64,000 nt of DNA from Apium graveolens (GCF_009905375.1 NC_133648.1:89282631-89346630), one strand, 5' to 3'. Positions 1 through 12,058 are shown, counted from the stretch's first letter. Notes: generated by a model not told the origin, from the sequence alone. Translations and numbers: made by a program.

Positions 1-790
1 ACATAATGTCAGTGATACTTAGCCTAACCTTCACCTGATTCTTTGTATTAAATGATCCAAATAGAATTTTGGACATTTGTTTATAAATGCCTATTTCATT
101 TCTATTTATGCCATCTAACATATGTATGTCATTAACTTTATGATTTAAAGTAGACATAATAAATCTAGGAAAGAAGATCTCATTACCTCTACTTACCAAA
201 GGCATTACGAGCCTTGTGCTTAGCTCTTCCAGTATTAGGTTTCCAACATTGAGGTGTCTGTTATAGGCCATTGACTATACCAAATTTTTCACCACACTTG
301 AAATATTATCATAGCCAGTCTTTTTGCATGTGAAGGCCCTAATGATTGAGTCAAAGACAAAGGACCCCTCCCTTCTTAGATTTTTTTTTGAGTCTGGCCA
401 TGTCTATCTTCTCACTATAGTTGACGGAGTCCATGAATTCAGCCAACTCTTGAGTTATGGGAGCTTCAACAAAGTTGTCTGTAGGAATACCCAAAGCCTT
501 GTTGATGTCATCGGCATTGAACTCCACAGCAACACCCCTGATTGTGTAGTTAACCACCATGGAAACTGCGTGATTCTTATGAACAATGGTGTTGATTACT
601 GTAGTGTTCCATAAATCATTTAAGACATCTAGGTAGAGCACTGGTTCACAGTTAAGCCTCTTAAAAGATAGGAATCAAAAATGAACTTGACAAAGCATTT
701 GAAGTTATCACGTGCTTGGGTTGGATCCACAAAAGCCAGATAATTGATGCCATCCTTGGGGATAACAGCTCTCACGTTGTTAGAAGCCAT
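1..790 (-). pseudogene. Env-like third ORF, N-terminal part, of Sirevirus-type fragment G (broken)
   Basis: The ORF opens at an ATG at 788-790 (protein begins MASNNVRAVIPKDG) and shifts frame near 640-650; the next frame runs to 351 with the block VEFNADDINKALGIP, then breaks again. The same block order (IPKDG, a hydrophobic stretch, VEFN..INKALGIPT, a lysine-rich stretch) occurs in the env-like genes of elements C (24.3-25.8 kb) and D (42.2 kb), which identifies it. In Sireviruses an ORF of unknown function lies 3' of pol; it is called env-like by position only. No signal peptide or clear membrane segment is visible. The 3' part lies outside the window. Family membership is well supported; function is unknown. 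Confidence 0.75.
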
Positions 791-962
791 TGGAGAGTTT
801 GGGTTTTAGTGGGTAAGTGATTTGATAAAACGCTTGAAACGAAAGAGAATGGTGAAAATTTGGGGAAACTAGGTTTATTTGAGATCTCGAAAGTGTAAAA
901 AGGGGTTATGTCGAGATGTCTTGATGTTTATAGGGTAGAGATGTGACTTATCGACAAGTTCG
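791..962 (-). promoter_or_regulatory. Spacer upstream of G env-like ORF with TCGA-type motifs and a TATA-like box
   Basis: Reading the minus strand toward the ATG at 790, this stretch holds CTTGTCGATAAGTC and a TCGACATAAC-type copy, and a TATA-like CTATAAACA (plus 925-933), about 135 bases before the start codon. The same arrangement stands before the env-like gene of element C (TATAAATA at 25819-25826). At 963 the Sirevirus sequence stops abruptly and LTR sequence of Gypsy B begins, with no LTR end or target duplication, so the junction is a deletion or rearrangement. The promoter role is inferred. Confidence 0.4.
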
Positions 963-3446
963 CTAATTATAATAATCAAATTCCACTCTATAGAATAAAA
1001 ATGGATAACATAGTTGTTCACTATCTATCAGAAATAGGAAATAATATTTTAGTATAATAATTACTAGAATTATATGAACTCAATAAATTCAAGAGTATTT
1101 GAAAGTACTGTCTCATAAAGATTTACCTAACAACAATATCAATTCCAAAATATATACATTTATCTATTCTTAAATTAGAATAGGATAGGGGTACTTGCCT
1201 GATAAGAAAAACTGATAACAGCCCTGTCTACGACCTGATTGCTTCCCTGACGTTGACTCTATAAATCAAACATACTTTATTTAATGAATAAGACAAAACT
1301 CGAATAACGTCTATACGTCTTGGCGTCTACCCAATTGACTATCTAATCATGGAATTGAAAATTGTAAACAGATAGCATGCATATCACATAACACGTAATC
1401 ATGTTATTCATATAACATGTAGGTCGGATCATGAAAAGATAGGTCTCGGTATTTTTAAAACTGCAATCGTACCAAAAATAAGAATTTTCGATAATTATTC
1501 AACTCAGAACAACTCGTAAAAGAAACAACCTTCTGATAAAAAGGAATTTAGGTCTCAAAATTATTTTTAATGGAAGTGTAATATTTTTCAAGGCCTAGAT
1601 GCGTTCATTTCATATTAAACGGATGAACGGTTTATTTATTATGAATAAAAATAAGAATAAATCAATTAATAATAATATTAATTGATTATTAAATACCTTT
1701 ATATAATTTTTAAAAGCTCTAAATAATTTTTAGAAATTATTTCTCCTAATTATAAATAATTATATTTTATTTAACTATTTATAAATCAAATTAATTGATT
1801 AAATGAAGTAATCAATTAATTAAATCATAAATAATTAAATCAAAAAGATTATAAATAATTAAATCAAATTTGGATATTCGGAAATAATAAAAGAAAATAA
1901 TTTTCCTGAATTTAAAATAATTTAGTTATTTATTTATAATAATTAACTAAATTGATTTATGAATTAAAAATGAATTTTAGAATTAAAAATAGAATTTTGA
2001 ATTAAATCTTTAATTAAAATATGTAAAAACAGATTTCAGAAATGGATTTAGGATTTTGGAAAATCAAACCCGGGTTTTTATTGCTGCCACCAAGAACACG
2101 GTCGGGTTACCAAGAACAACCCGCCGGAATCTTGGTTTATCCGGAATCCGACCGGCAAGCTCGGCAATTCCGGCCAGCTCCGTTTTGGCCAAAAATCAAC
2201 CGTTCGAACTAGTTTTTGATTCTAAACGATACAAAATCATTGCAACAACTCAAAACTGACCATAATAACAAACAATCATCCTACAGGTGATTGCTCGACC
2301 AAAAATGATTAAAATCCGGCGAGCTTAAACTCAACTCTGGCCAAGAATCGATTTCACTGATTTCTTGACCAAAATCAATGATTTTAGTATAAAAAATAAA
2401 GCTCTAATCATCTACAATCTATTCATGTAATCATAATCAATCAACAACTCAAGAACATTTCTAAAAATCGAATTGAAAATTATATAAAACAAAAAACTCG
2501 GTTTTATTCAAAACCAATCAAAATCATGAAATTTATATATAAAAATGATCCTTATGATATCTACAATCATAATCAATCATCAAAATCAATAACAGCTAAC
2601 AGAATTCAAAAACGAAATTCAAAGAATATAATTAAAAATTAAATTTGAAAAATAATTAACCTTACACGATGATTTCGGTATGCATACGACCGTTTCGTCG
2701 AGAGCGTCGATACGATACTAAGATCACGATCAACGGATTGACAGTTTGATCAGAAAGTGGAAATCTTTGAATTCGGAATTTCAAAAATAAAAATAAATAT
2801 ATAAACGAGAGAGAACTGTTTGTGTTTATCTATTTGGTTTGGATTACTACTGATTTAAACAGATAACTACGGGATATATTTATATTTACATAAATGGTCC
2901 CTTTTATTATTATAATTTAAAATCACAAGCCCGAAGATAATAATTTATGGGGTAATGTTGTTAAAATATAATTTATAGATTAATACAGTATTTATATCAA
3001 AATTCCCCGAAAAATACATATATTTCAAAAATACGAAAACCCGGACTATTTGAAAATTCATTGATTTTATAAAAATACAAGTACAAATTTTGTGGGATTT
3101 TACATCCCGGCCGGGTCCCGGTCCGATAACTAATAAAAAACGAAAATACTTTCTAAATTTAAAATAAACCCCGAAAACAAATATAATAAATAGCAATGCA
3201 CACAAAATGAGTTCTAACACGTAACACGAAAGAAATGTAATCTGGAACGCGTCCAGATTGCGTATTGATTCTTATACTTGCATTTTAAACACGTAACAAA
3301 TATTCGAAAAATATCCCGGTCCTTACAGGATTGAAGTTATAACCTAATATACATTAAGTCATGGCAACACATTTTAAATTTAATTAAACAGAGAATATTT
3401 ATATTATATATCATAAAATATGTACATAAATTTCCCGGATATTACA
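963..3446 (-). repeat. 3' LTR of Gypsy B, truncated at its distal end
   Basis: On the minus strand the LTR starts TGTAATATCCGGGAAATT right after a polypurine tract and runs down to 963, where it is cut off. The opposite LTR (63060 on) shows that about 880 bases of the far end are missing. The inside is very AT-rich (1620-2040) with a CCGG-rich patch at 2069-2190. No gene is supported; the short plus-strand ORF at 2056-2259 lies in this non-coding sequence. Confidence 0.8.
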
Positions 3447-3461
3447 TCCTTCCCCCCTTAA
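3447..3461 (-). other. Polypurine tract of Gypsy B
   Basis: The plus strand reads TCCTTCCCCCCTTAA, so the minus strand is TTAAGGGGGGAAGGA directly before the LTR start TGTAATATCC. This is the usual place and composition of the plus-strand DNA primer of an LTR retrotransposon. Confidence 0.8.
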
Positions 3462-3476
3462 TAGGATTCTGCCCTC

Positions 3477-5555
3477 AGAATCTATTTAGGAAAACATATG
3501 AGGATTTTTGGATAGTATTTCGCTTTCTAACTCCCAGGTCGACTCTTTAACCTTGGAATTTCTCCACAACGCTCACACCAAGGACACATACTTATTCCTA
3601 AGTACTTTTTCCTGCCGGTCTAGAATCTGCACCGGTCACTCTGCAAACGACAAGTCTAGTTGGATCTCGATTGGCACGTACTCTATCACATTATTGGAAT
3701 CAGACAAATAACGCTTTAAAATAGACACATGAAACACAGTGTGGATATGGTGCATGTATGGTGGTAAAGCTAGCTCGTAAGCGACCTTTCCCACATGCCT
3801 CAAAATCTCAAAAAGTCCAACATAATTGGGACTCAACTTTCCTTTCTTTCCAAATCTGGATAAACCCTTCCAAGGTGAAATCTTAATAGTATTGCTTCTC
3901 CAACTTCAAATTCCATATTTTTCTGGCAAGATCATCATACTTACGTTGTCATTCTTGAGCTGCCACTAATCTTTTCCAAATGAGTTCAACTTTTTCTTTT
4001 GTCTGCTTGATCAATTCTGGACCCAAAATTTTTCTTTCACCAACTTCATCCCAATAGATTGGAGATCTACATCTTCTAACGTACAAAGCTTCGTATAGCG
4101 GCATTCCAATACTTGCATGATAGTTGTTATTGTAGGAAAATTCAACCAACGAAAAATGTTCATCCCAACTTCCATCAAAATCGAGAGCGCATACCCTTAA
4201 CCTGTCCTCCATAGTTTGAATTGTCCTTTCACTTTGACCATCTGTCTGCGGATGATATGCGGTACTCATATTCAGCTTTGTTCTCAGACAATCTTAAAAA
4301 CTTTTCCAAAACCTTGAATTAAATCGAGGATCTCTATCTGAAACTATAGATACTGGAACTCCATGTCGAACCACAATTTCCTTCAGATACAGTTTAACCA
4401 ATATATCCAATGAAAATTTCTCATTAATAGGAAGGAAATGTGTTGACTTAGTCAATTTGTCAATAATAACCCAAATAACATCATGATTTGCTTTGGTCCT
4501 TGGTAATCCAATTACAAAATCCATTGCAAGATGCTCCATTTCCATTCTGGAATGTCCAATTGATGTATCAATCCACTGGGTCTTTGATGTTCTGCTTTGA
4601 CTCTTTGACAAGTGTAACACTTACTTACCCACTCCGTAATCTCTTTCTTCATACTTGGCCACCAAAATTTTTCTCTTAGATCTCTGTACATCTTCGTACT
4701 TCTCGGATGAATTAAGAATCTGGAGTTGTGAGCATCTCGAAGGATTTCATCTTTCAGTTTAGCCACATTAGGTATCCATATTCTGGAAGAAAATCCTAAG
4801 ATTCTTTTATCATCCTTTTGACTCCGGATCTCTTGTCCGGTCAACTCTTCTTGTTCATGACTCATTACTTCTTCCTGACATCTTCTTATTTTCTCCAATA
4901 ATTCTGGTTGAAAAGATATAACATACATCACATTTGTAGACATACTTAAAATACCGACCTCTATTTCAAGCTTCTCTAAGTCCTTGATCAATTCCTCAGA
5001 TGAAATGATCATGTTTAACCCTTCTTTTCTGCTTAACGAGTCTGCCACCATATTTGCTTTGTCTGGATGATAGTTAATTACACAGTCATAGTCTTTGATC
5101 AATTCCAACCATCTTCTCAGCCTCATGTTCAGCTCCTTTTGGGTAAAGATATACTTCAAACTTTTGTGTTCCGTGTAAATTTCACACTTCTCTTCATACA
5201 GATAATGCCTCCATATCTTTAATGCAAACAATATAGCTGCTAGTTCCAGATCATGGGTTGGGTACTTCTATTCATGTGGTTTTAGTTCTCTTGAAGCATA
5301 GGCTATTACTTTTTTATGTTGCATCAAAATATATCATTAACCTTTATGTGAAGTGTCACTATAGATTACAAAGTTTCCTTGATCAACTGGTAAGACTAGT
5401 ACTGGTGCTGATACTAATATTTTCTTTAATTCTTGGAAACTCTCCTCACACTTTTTAGTCCATTCAAATTTGTCATTCTTTCTGGTGAGCTTTGTCAGTG
5501 GAGTAGCTATTCTTGTGAAGTCCTGCACAAACCTTCTGTAGTAACTTGCCAAACC
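3477..5555 (-). pseudogene. Gypsy B pol, 3' part: RT end, RNase H, integrase, chromodomain relic
   Basis: In minus order: RT end (block SYYRRFVQDF at about 5550-5520), RNase H (KIWRHYLY, then [16 protein letters not shown] near 5050), integrase zinc region (histidines in [13 protein letters not shown], cysteines in CYTCQR), catalytic aspartates in MDFVIGLP and IVSDRDPRF, glutamate in HPQTDGQSER, then a chromodomain-like tail (ILDRQEKVLRNKYVSLV, KESTWELESEILSK) at 3640-3480. Chromodomains steer integration to marked chromatin in this family. The frame breaks near 4520-4620 (frameshift), at 4291-4293 (stop), near 3900 (frameshift) and at stops in the tail. Its 5' end was cut by the insertion of C. 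Non-functional. Confidence 0.88.
5551..5555. repeat. Target site duplication AAACC, left of element C
   Basis: AAACC directly precedes the TGTTA start of the left LTR of C and is repeated at 54576-54580 directly after the right LTR. Joining the flanks restores the Gypsy RT frame. Confidence 0.92.
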
Positions 5556-6824
5556 TGTTAAATAATGAATCACACATAGAGGGGGTGAATGTGTTTTTGT
5601 GTTTTTCTGCTTTTCTTGAAGTTTTTATGGTGATGAACAAAGTTAATTAAGATCTTGTAGTTAAATGTGCTAGTACTGAATTTACTCAGATAAAATAGTG
5701 AACACAACTCATTCAAAACTCACTTAATTTTATATTAAAATTAAGAATGTTTTGCTACAAAATTTCTAGGTTCTTTATTGATAAAGAGTTTAGCTTATTC
5801 CTTGAGAGAATACAAGATTTTCTTATCTAAATTGTTACTTCTAACAAAGGATCCAGTGTTTACTTTATAGAACAGTAAACACTGGTTATTACACAATATG
5901 CAATAGCATGTACTAAACTCTATTTTTAGAATAACCAAATCATTCTATTTCTGGCTTAGTGTATCTTTTCTAATCTTGCACGCCTGTGACTTTGCTTTCC
6001 CAGTTAATCTTGGCCTTTGATGTTGTACTCTTCAAGCTGTTTTTTGTAGACTTGTCAATCCAACTAATTGGATTGTTTGTTGATTGATAATCTTGGATGT
6101 TTAAATGGCCTGCACTTTGTACTTTGAGTTTTACCTCGAGATCTCCAGTTTGGTATATAGAGAACTTGACATCTCGATAAGTATATTGGCTTATCGAGAT
6201 CTCTAATCACTCTAAAGTTGTTTTGACTTATCGAAGTCTATGAGTTCTCTATAAGAGAATTTGGCTTGTCGAGATCTCTCATCTTCATATCTTCAATTTG
6301 GCTTATCGATAACTCTGATTTCTCTAATGACAAGTTGGCTTATCGATAACTCTGAGTTCTCTAGTGACAAATAGACTTATCGATATCTCAGAGTTCTCTA
6401 GTGAAGAAATGACTTGTCGATATCTCCAATCTTCATGTCTTCAATTTGGCTTGTCGATATCTCTGAGTTCTCTAGTAGCTTTTCCTGACTTCTCGATAAG
6501 TCATTCTGGAGTTCTCGAATGACTTCTCTATAACACTTAATCTATGACTTGTAGAGATCTTAACTTAGAATATTTTTCTCAAAACATATTTATTCAACTC
6601 CAAGCTTTTTTATGATTCTTCTAAGGCATGATCTTCTTGATCTTCATCCATATAGAATTCTTAGGCTTGATACTGTTTACAGAAATAGACTCCAGTCTGC
6701 CCTTGAACATTTTTACAGACTTAAGTGGTACAATACAAAATGCAAACTTAGATTACAGTACAACTTACTCAGGGTTGTCAATTTGACTTAGTCTTGTTAT
6801 TGTACAGGCATGTCTTGCACAACA
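5556..6824 (-). repeat. 3' LTR of Sirevirus C
   Basis: Starts (plus) TGTTAAATAATG and ends GCACAACA; 1269 bp, the same length as its partner at 53307-54575. The first 165 bases differ at many positions, so C is clearly older than the elements inside it. No coding content. Confidence 0.95.
6125..6540 (-). promoter_or_regulatory. U3 array of TTATCGA/TCTCGA motifs in the left LTR of C
   Basis: About ten imperfect copies of a GRCTTRTCGA motif, most followed by a TCTCTGAGTTCTCT block, are packed into about 400 bases. Several are palindromic (TTATCGATAA, CTCGATAAG). A TATA-like CTATATACCA (plus 6151-6160) lies at the downstream edge in element orientation. Arrays of palindromes in U3 are known from Sireviruses, so an enhancer role is plausible, but it is inferred. 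Confidence 0.55.
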
Positions 6825-6840
6825 ATCTCCCCCAATTTAT
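6825..6840 (-). other. Polypurine tract of Sirevirus C
   Basis: Plus ATCTCCCCCAATTTAT, minus ATAAATTGGGGGAGAT, immediately before the TGTTGTG start of the LTR. It matches the TTGGGGGAGAT tract of element D at 50455-50465. Confidence 0.9.
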
Positions 6841-6983
6841 GAGAAGATTGCTTATCACAAATTCATGCCTATTAACAATACTAACCCCAAGCTACAATGT
6901 AAAATTAGACCAATACATAAAACTTGACACAAATACAATATTTATACATTATATGATTTCTTGAGTTTAAATAGTTACATGCA

Positions 6984-8089
6984 TCAGACAAAGCCTGTGT
7001 CTTTTGTTTCTTCTCTAATGAGGTCCTTTAAATATAAAAGAATTTCAAGTTCCTCTATGATTGGTATCACTCTTAGAGCTTCCACAAGTTTGAGTCATTC
7101 AGGCTTTGGATAACCACTCTGCAAATCAATCCTGAATTTTGAGAATGTTCCAGCTTTAACATTTAGAAATCTTCCATCCATGGAGATTCTGCTCATCCCT
7201 TTTGCCTTGATTTCTTCTGATCTTTTAATGTACATTTCAATCTCCTCATCATACTTCCTTATCCTCTCCTCATATTCAGTCTTATTCCTTGCTCTTCTTT
7301 CCTCCCTTACTATCAACCATTCAGCTAAAATAGATCTCCATGCCCTGGTTGCAGTGTCCTTGCCCTTTAAAGAGCTTATCACTCTCTTAATTTCTATGGG
7401 TGAGAAGGTATCCATTAAGGTGCTACCAAGAAATGTGAAGGACCCATCTTCATAGTAGATTCTCACTTCCCTTAGTGTTACAACCCAAACTCTGACTATT
7501 TCCTCAGCTAGTTGTTGAAAGTAATCTTCATCTGAGTTGTACCAGTTTAGAGGTAGAAAATCACTTTGCTTGTAATAATTCCAGATGGCCCCCTCAGTTA
7601 CTTGCACTTTTTTAGTATGCTTAGCTTTCTTAGGTTTCCTCCCAACAGACTTGTAGTGAACTTTGAGTGATGGCTTGACTAAAGGTAGGCTTATGACTTT
7701 CTTGAGAAATGTTTGTCATGATGTGATTGGTATTTTTAGAAAGGTGCTAGCAGTTTATATGTATAGGAATTTAGGCTTTGAGGTAGGAGGTGGTTCAGTG
7801 CATGAGTTGGTTAACTTTGAAGGTTGAGCTTGAATTGTTTAGATTTTTAGGGTTTGTTGTGGTTCTGAGCCATCTTGCCTTTTCTTACTTCTCCTTTATT
7901 CTCCTCTTTTCTTATCACCATTCTTCTTCTCATCCTTCTTCTTATCCTTGCTACCAGTTTCTCTTGATGATTGACTTGGATTTGATCCAGAAGGTTTTTG
8001 TTTATCATGCTTCTGTTCATTAGCATCCTTGTCATTTCTTAGATTAAACTGAGTGGGTGGCAACATGGTGTCAGCATTCACAAGATACA
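6984..8089 (-). pseudogene. Env-like ORF of C, C-terminal part
   Basis: The frame enters from the F insertion site: ..LERY before F (14.58 kb) joins LVNADTMLPPTQF after it (8089 down). It runs through a very basic, lysine-rich linker (GSKDKKKDEKKN, about 7930) and a conserved C-terminal domain at 7607-7095 (WNYYKQSDFLPLNW, YYEDGSFTFLGSTLMDTFSP, then a charged helical stretch EYEERIRKYDEEIEMYIKRSEEI). A stop at 7092-7094 is followed by open frame to a second stop at 6984-6986, so the true end is probably 6984. Frameshifts lie between 7610 and 7850. Element D has a C-terminal region of comparable layout at 49.7-50.2 kb. Function unknown; non-functional here. Confidence 0.7.
8085..8089. repeat. 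Target site duplication of F, left copy (ATACA)
   Basis: ATACA precedes the TGTTAGATAC LTR start. The right copy at 14574-14578 reads ATACC, one mismatch. The env-like frame of C is continuous across the site. Confidence 0.75.
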
Positions 8090-9110
8090 TGTTAGATACT
8101 AAACATACGCTAATATTACACCAAGTATACGCGTTCGCAAGTAGTATAAGATATAAATCAGATTCGATCCCACAGAGACTGTATTGGTTAACTAATCAAC
8201 TCATGCACTTAAGCAACAATGTATGGTTATTATTCAATGCTAAGACGATAACAAAGTGAGATTGTTTATAACTAAGAATTAAACAAATTATTATAACTAT
8301 GAGAATAAGATAGACTAAATTAATATATATGATAAATATGGGATTCTAACTTCATTAAATACTTCATTCAATAGCCTTATTGTTCTTAACCTTAGCATGC
8401 AATGGTGATGACACTAATCACACAACACGAAACTGATAAACGCCAACTTTCGTTGCACGAGTACCATTCTACCAGACATCCACAAAAGAGATAGAATCTG
8501 AATAGTCACCAATTATATTGAGACCCTATATGTCTATAGAATTTGACAACATAACGGTTTAAGCACAAGTTATCTATCTTGATTACATAGGGCAAGTAAG
8601 ATGATTAAAATTACCTACGAATCATGCATAACAATACATGAACCTATGCTAGCATGGCAAGTTCTAAATCCTTAAATTCACTTTCGCTTCATTATGAACT
8701 AACACATTATCTTATAAGTTCGCGATGCTCACAGGACGAATACGCACAACCATAACTAGGATATCATACAATCACCACACACTAAGGTATTGAAACAATT
8801 TAACTAAAGAAATCCATAAATAAATCCGCTAGAACTCCACGATAACGATTAGCCCAGAATCGAACTCATCGCCAATGTGGGTTCCAATGAAAACACAATA
8901 TATCAAACGTAGTCTTTATATGAATAAATATACCAAAGTACAAACAAGAGTAAAGGTTCAGCAAAACAAGAAATAAGCATCCAAATTACAACTTAAAACA
9001 AAGATTCACAAGAATAAACTAGATCGTCTTCGCCTTTGTTGAATTGTGCCCAAAAGGTCTCTTGCGCTCTTTTACTTGCTTGATGTCTCGGAAAAATGAC
9101 CTAAGTTATG

Positions 9111-9118
9111 TTTATATA
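9111..9118 (-). promoter_or_regulatory. TATA box of the F LTR
   Basis: Minus strand reads TATATAAA. The right LTR has the related TATATTAT at the same place. It sits downstream of the GC-rich repeats in element orientation. Confidence 0.6.
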
Positions 9119-9185
9119 GCAGTCCATGCATCCCAGAAGTCTAACAAATCAAATTTTAGTTGAATCAGGATTTTAATATCCCGAC

Positions 9186-9283
9186 CCAGCACGACCGCAC
9201 GCTTCACCAGCGCGGGCGCGCTGACTTTCTGTTTTCCCGACGCGGCTGCGCGCAACACCATCGCGGGCGCGCCTGCCTTCTGC
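9186..9283 (-). repeat. Two 51-bp GC-rich repeat units in the F LTR
   Basis: Units start at 9187 and 9238 (51 bases apart), each with the core CGCGGGCGCGC, in a background that is otherwise AT-rich. The right LTR has the same pair at 14229-14328, and the pol-third ORF spacer has three units with the same 51-bp spacing (12252, 12303, 12354). Confidence 0.8.
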
Positions 9284-9527
9284 CAAAAATTCTTTTTTTT
9301 CTTCTTCTTTATTCCTTGCAGCTTTGAGCCAATCTTTCAAGCTTTTGTTCTAGAACATCCTAAACATTATATTTGCATCAAAATAATGCTAATTCACCTG
9401 ATTCACGAAGTAAAGCCTGAAATGCAAAAATACTTGAAAACACGTTAAAACACAAATAACTTGAGTACAAATACACCAACTCAAAGCTTATTAGAGCATA
9501 AATAAGTCTCATAAATGCCACTTAACA

Positions 9528-9545
9528 CACCCCCAAACTTGAATC
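9528..9545 (-). other. Polypurine tract of Athila F
   Basis: Plus CACCCCCAAACTTGAATC, minus GATTCAAGTTTGGGGGTG, directly before the LTR start TGTTAAGTGG. Confidence 0.85.
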
Positions 9546-10719
9546 GATGCTTGTCCTCAAGCATAAACAGACTCAAAGAACAAGAAATAAAAATGCATGA
9601 ATGCAACTATATGAATGCATCGATCCCCAAAGAATAACTAAATCGATCAACTAGCAACACCTCAGCAAATGCAATTATTCGCATAAGGATCCATCAAATC
9701 TCACAAATCAATCTACACACCAAAGACGTGCGTGTGTGCAAATGCTTACAGAGATACTATCACAACTAGATCGACAATGATAACTCACTACTTATCAAAA
9801 CAATCACAAGTTTATAAATAGAATAAAAGCTAGACTCAAAATAACTTATAATACTTCAATTCTTATATCGGAGTTGACATGGATTCATGCTTTTATTCAC
9901 AACAAAACAACAAAAATATGCTTATTTGATCATGCAATGAGTGAGGTCCACAAAAGACTTATACAATAGCACCCATGTAGCGAGTGTTAGGTTAGCGTAT
10001 CCCAGACTATAGAAGCCTTAGGTCACTGGGAACAAAGTCTTCTAAGAACTTAATAACTCGAGTACTAAAGAGCCCACTCGTGATCAATTATACATAACAC
10101 TTATTCTTTTTCTTTTTTTTTCTTTTTTTTCAACAATTTCTGAATGAGTGCGTTTCGCTCCATCTCATTCAACCCTAGACTACTCATAAAATATGAGCCG
10201 GCTACTAGCCATTTGACACCTAGCCACACAACTAGAAATGAAATCCAATTTCTCCAATTTTTAAATATCCATGTCTTTATTATTAAGAGCATATCCTAGA
10301 TTCTAAATATAAACAAGCGATTAAACCTCGATAATCCAACAAATCATGGCTATGATCTAACACTCTAGTAAGACTTAGTGAAATACAAGTGTCTCTAGCA
10401 TGCAAATCAATCCAATAAGACTCAACATCACTAAATACAACATCACTACACAAGCATCAATATCACCAATTAATCGGAAAAATTATCTAAGGGATCATAT
10501 TATAATGCAAATTCATGAAACTACATGAACAAATTATCATAAAAACTACCAAAATAAAAAAAAACTACATTGCAAAATATATGCAACTATATGAAATAAA
10601 ACTATCATTAACATGCAAACTATATGAGACTCACACAAACTATATTCCTTCAACTACTACCCCCAAACTTAAAATATTCACTGTCCTTAGTGAAGGTAAT
10701 AGTAAGGAATCAGGCATAC
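9546..10719 (-). other. Non-coding 3' region of F between third ORF and PPT
   Basis: About 1.2 kb of AT-rich sequence with a pyrimidine-rich run at 10104-10130 and a second tract CTACCCCCAAACTT near 10660-10677, which resembles another polypurine tract on the minus strand. No ORF with recognisable content. Long 3' non-coding regions are usual in Athila elements. Confidence 0.6.
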
Positions 10720-11954
10720 CTACTGTGAATCAGAATCCTCACCCTCAAAGGGTGGAGTGTCAGGTGTGTCCGGAGGTGGATACACGTAATCCTCACCAAA
10801 AACTGGCCATTGAATGTCAACTCTGGTGGCTCTAAATGCAGTCCCAAGTGCCTGGGTGAGATCACGTGCAAACCGACTGCGGATGTCGTGCATCGCATCC
10901 ATCCTCCTCACAAGACGCCTATACTGCATCGAACTCAAACCATCTCCCATCTCTGATCTTGCTGCCTCCTGCTGCTGCTGTGATCTTGACGGTCCAGCTC
11001 CTCTCCATACTGAGCTCTCCAAGATGCTCTACGGACATGCTGAGAACCTCCTGCTGTAGCTGCTTCCATAGGCACACCACCTGACAAATGATCATATGAG
11101 TAACCAAGCCCCTTAAGATCGGGCTTCCCTCCATACCACTCAATCATGTTGTGCAGTGTAGAACTGTCAATAGGAGCACTGGGAATCTGAAGCTGCTCAT
11201 GTGCGGGCCAATGAACACCAAATGCCACGCACAACTTTGTCACAATGGATGCATAAGGAATAGCCCCAGTAGTACCTCCCCTCAAAAACCTCAGGATCCC
11301 CTGATATATCACCATCCCCAAATCAATGTAATCACCCTGCAGAATACCCCAAAGCAGACGGGAACGCTCCACCGTAATCTCATGCACATGAGAAGATGTC
11401 ATGATGTTAGCACAAATAAATGAGTTCCAAGCCCATGCATACCTGTTCATGCATGAAGCAGGGAACGTTGAGTAATCAGTAGTGCCCCTCTTGAACTTCC
11501 AATGAGTCTCAGGCACACAGAGAGTAGCAACGATGAGATCCAAATCGAAGTCCTCAGGAGTCTAATCGTTTCAAGTGTCCTGGCCCACCTTCCTTGCAGG
11601 CTTCTCAATCACTGTCCTGATATCCTCGGCACTGTGCTCAACAGTCCTCCCTCTCACCACCGTGAAACCATTCTTCTCCACCTTAGCATTGGTGTAGAAC
11701 TCCCGCACAACACTCATGGGCACAGCAGTGGGAGCCTCACAAAAAGGAACCCAACCCATCTCTAAAATCATCTCCAACAGCTTACCATCATTCCCTGATG
11801 GAAGAAGTCCTCTCTCCTTAGCAATAGGCTTCGAGAGAAGCCTCGTGTACTCCTCCTTAGCCTCAGGAGTAGAGAACCTGGGCCTCACACCACTCGCAGT
11901 AGAAGAATCGGTGGCACTGCTTCCAACTTGAGTTCTCTGTCTTTTGGGTGCCAT
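10720..11954 (-). pseudogene. Athila third ORF (plant mobile-domain-like protein), broken
   Basis: Starts at the ATG at 11952-11954 (MAPKRQRTQVGSS, a basic and serine-rich N terminus). Blocks in order: MGWVPFCEAP, VVREFYTNAKV, FTVVRGRTVEHSAEDIRTVI, then DLIVATLCVPETHWK, YAWAWNSFICANI, RSRLLWGILQGDYIDLGMVI, and a glutamine/acid-rich C terminus ending EGEDSDSQ. Two in-frame stops at about 11555-11571 and a frameshift near 11000 break it. The order matches the 'putative plant transposon protein' region found 3' of pol in Athila elements, once called env-like; I see no signal peptide or fusion peptide. Probably an intracellular accessory protein. Function unknown. Confidence 0.75.
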
Positions 11955-12050
11955 CGGGATTGAAAAAGAAAGAATAAAAGCTTAAGTGTTTAGAGAGAAT
12001 TTGTGTTTGAGAGTTTGTGGATTGGTGGAGAAGTTGTATGTAAGTGTATG

Positions 12051-12058
12051 TATTTATA
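12051..12058 (-). promoter_or_regulatory. TATA box in front of the F third ORF
   Basis: Minus strand CCTATAAATACATAC; TATAAATA lies about 97 bases upstream of the ATG at 11954 and downstream of the three GC-rich 51-bp repeats. Position and spacing suit a promoter used for the third ORF. Inferred. Confidence 0.5.

Larger units (their letters stand above)
8090..9527 (-). repeat. 3' LTR of Athila F
   Basis: 1438 bp from TGTTAGATAC to CACTTAACA (plus). In element orientation two copies of a 51-bp GC-rich unit (9186-9283) are followed 69 bases later by TATATAAA (plus 9111-9118), a good U3 promoter layout. Apart from that only AT-rich non-coding sequence is seen. Confidence 0.9.

Noticed and set aside
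2056..2259. Plus-strand ORF of 67 codons
   Set aside because: Lies in the AT-rich LTR of Gypsy B with no recognisable domain and no support.
3508..3711. Plus-strand ORF over the end of Gypsy B pol
   Set aside because: Opposite strand of the chromodomain relic; no motif of its own.
9186..9283. CRISPR-like regular repeats in the GC-rich and TCGA arrays
   Set aside because: Repeats are imperfect, without unique spacers, and lie in plant LTRs and spacers.
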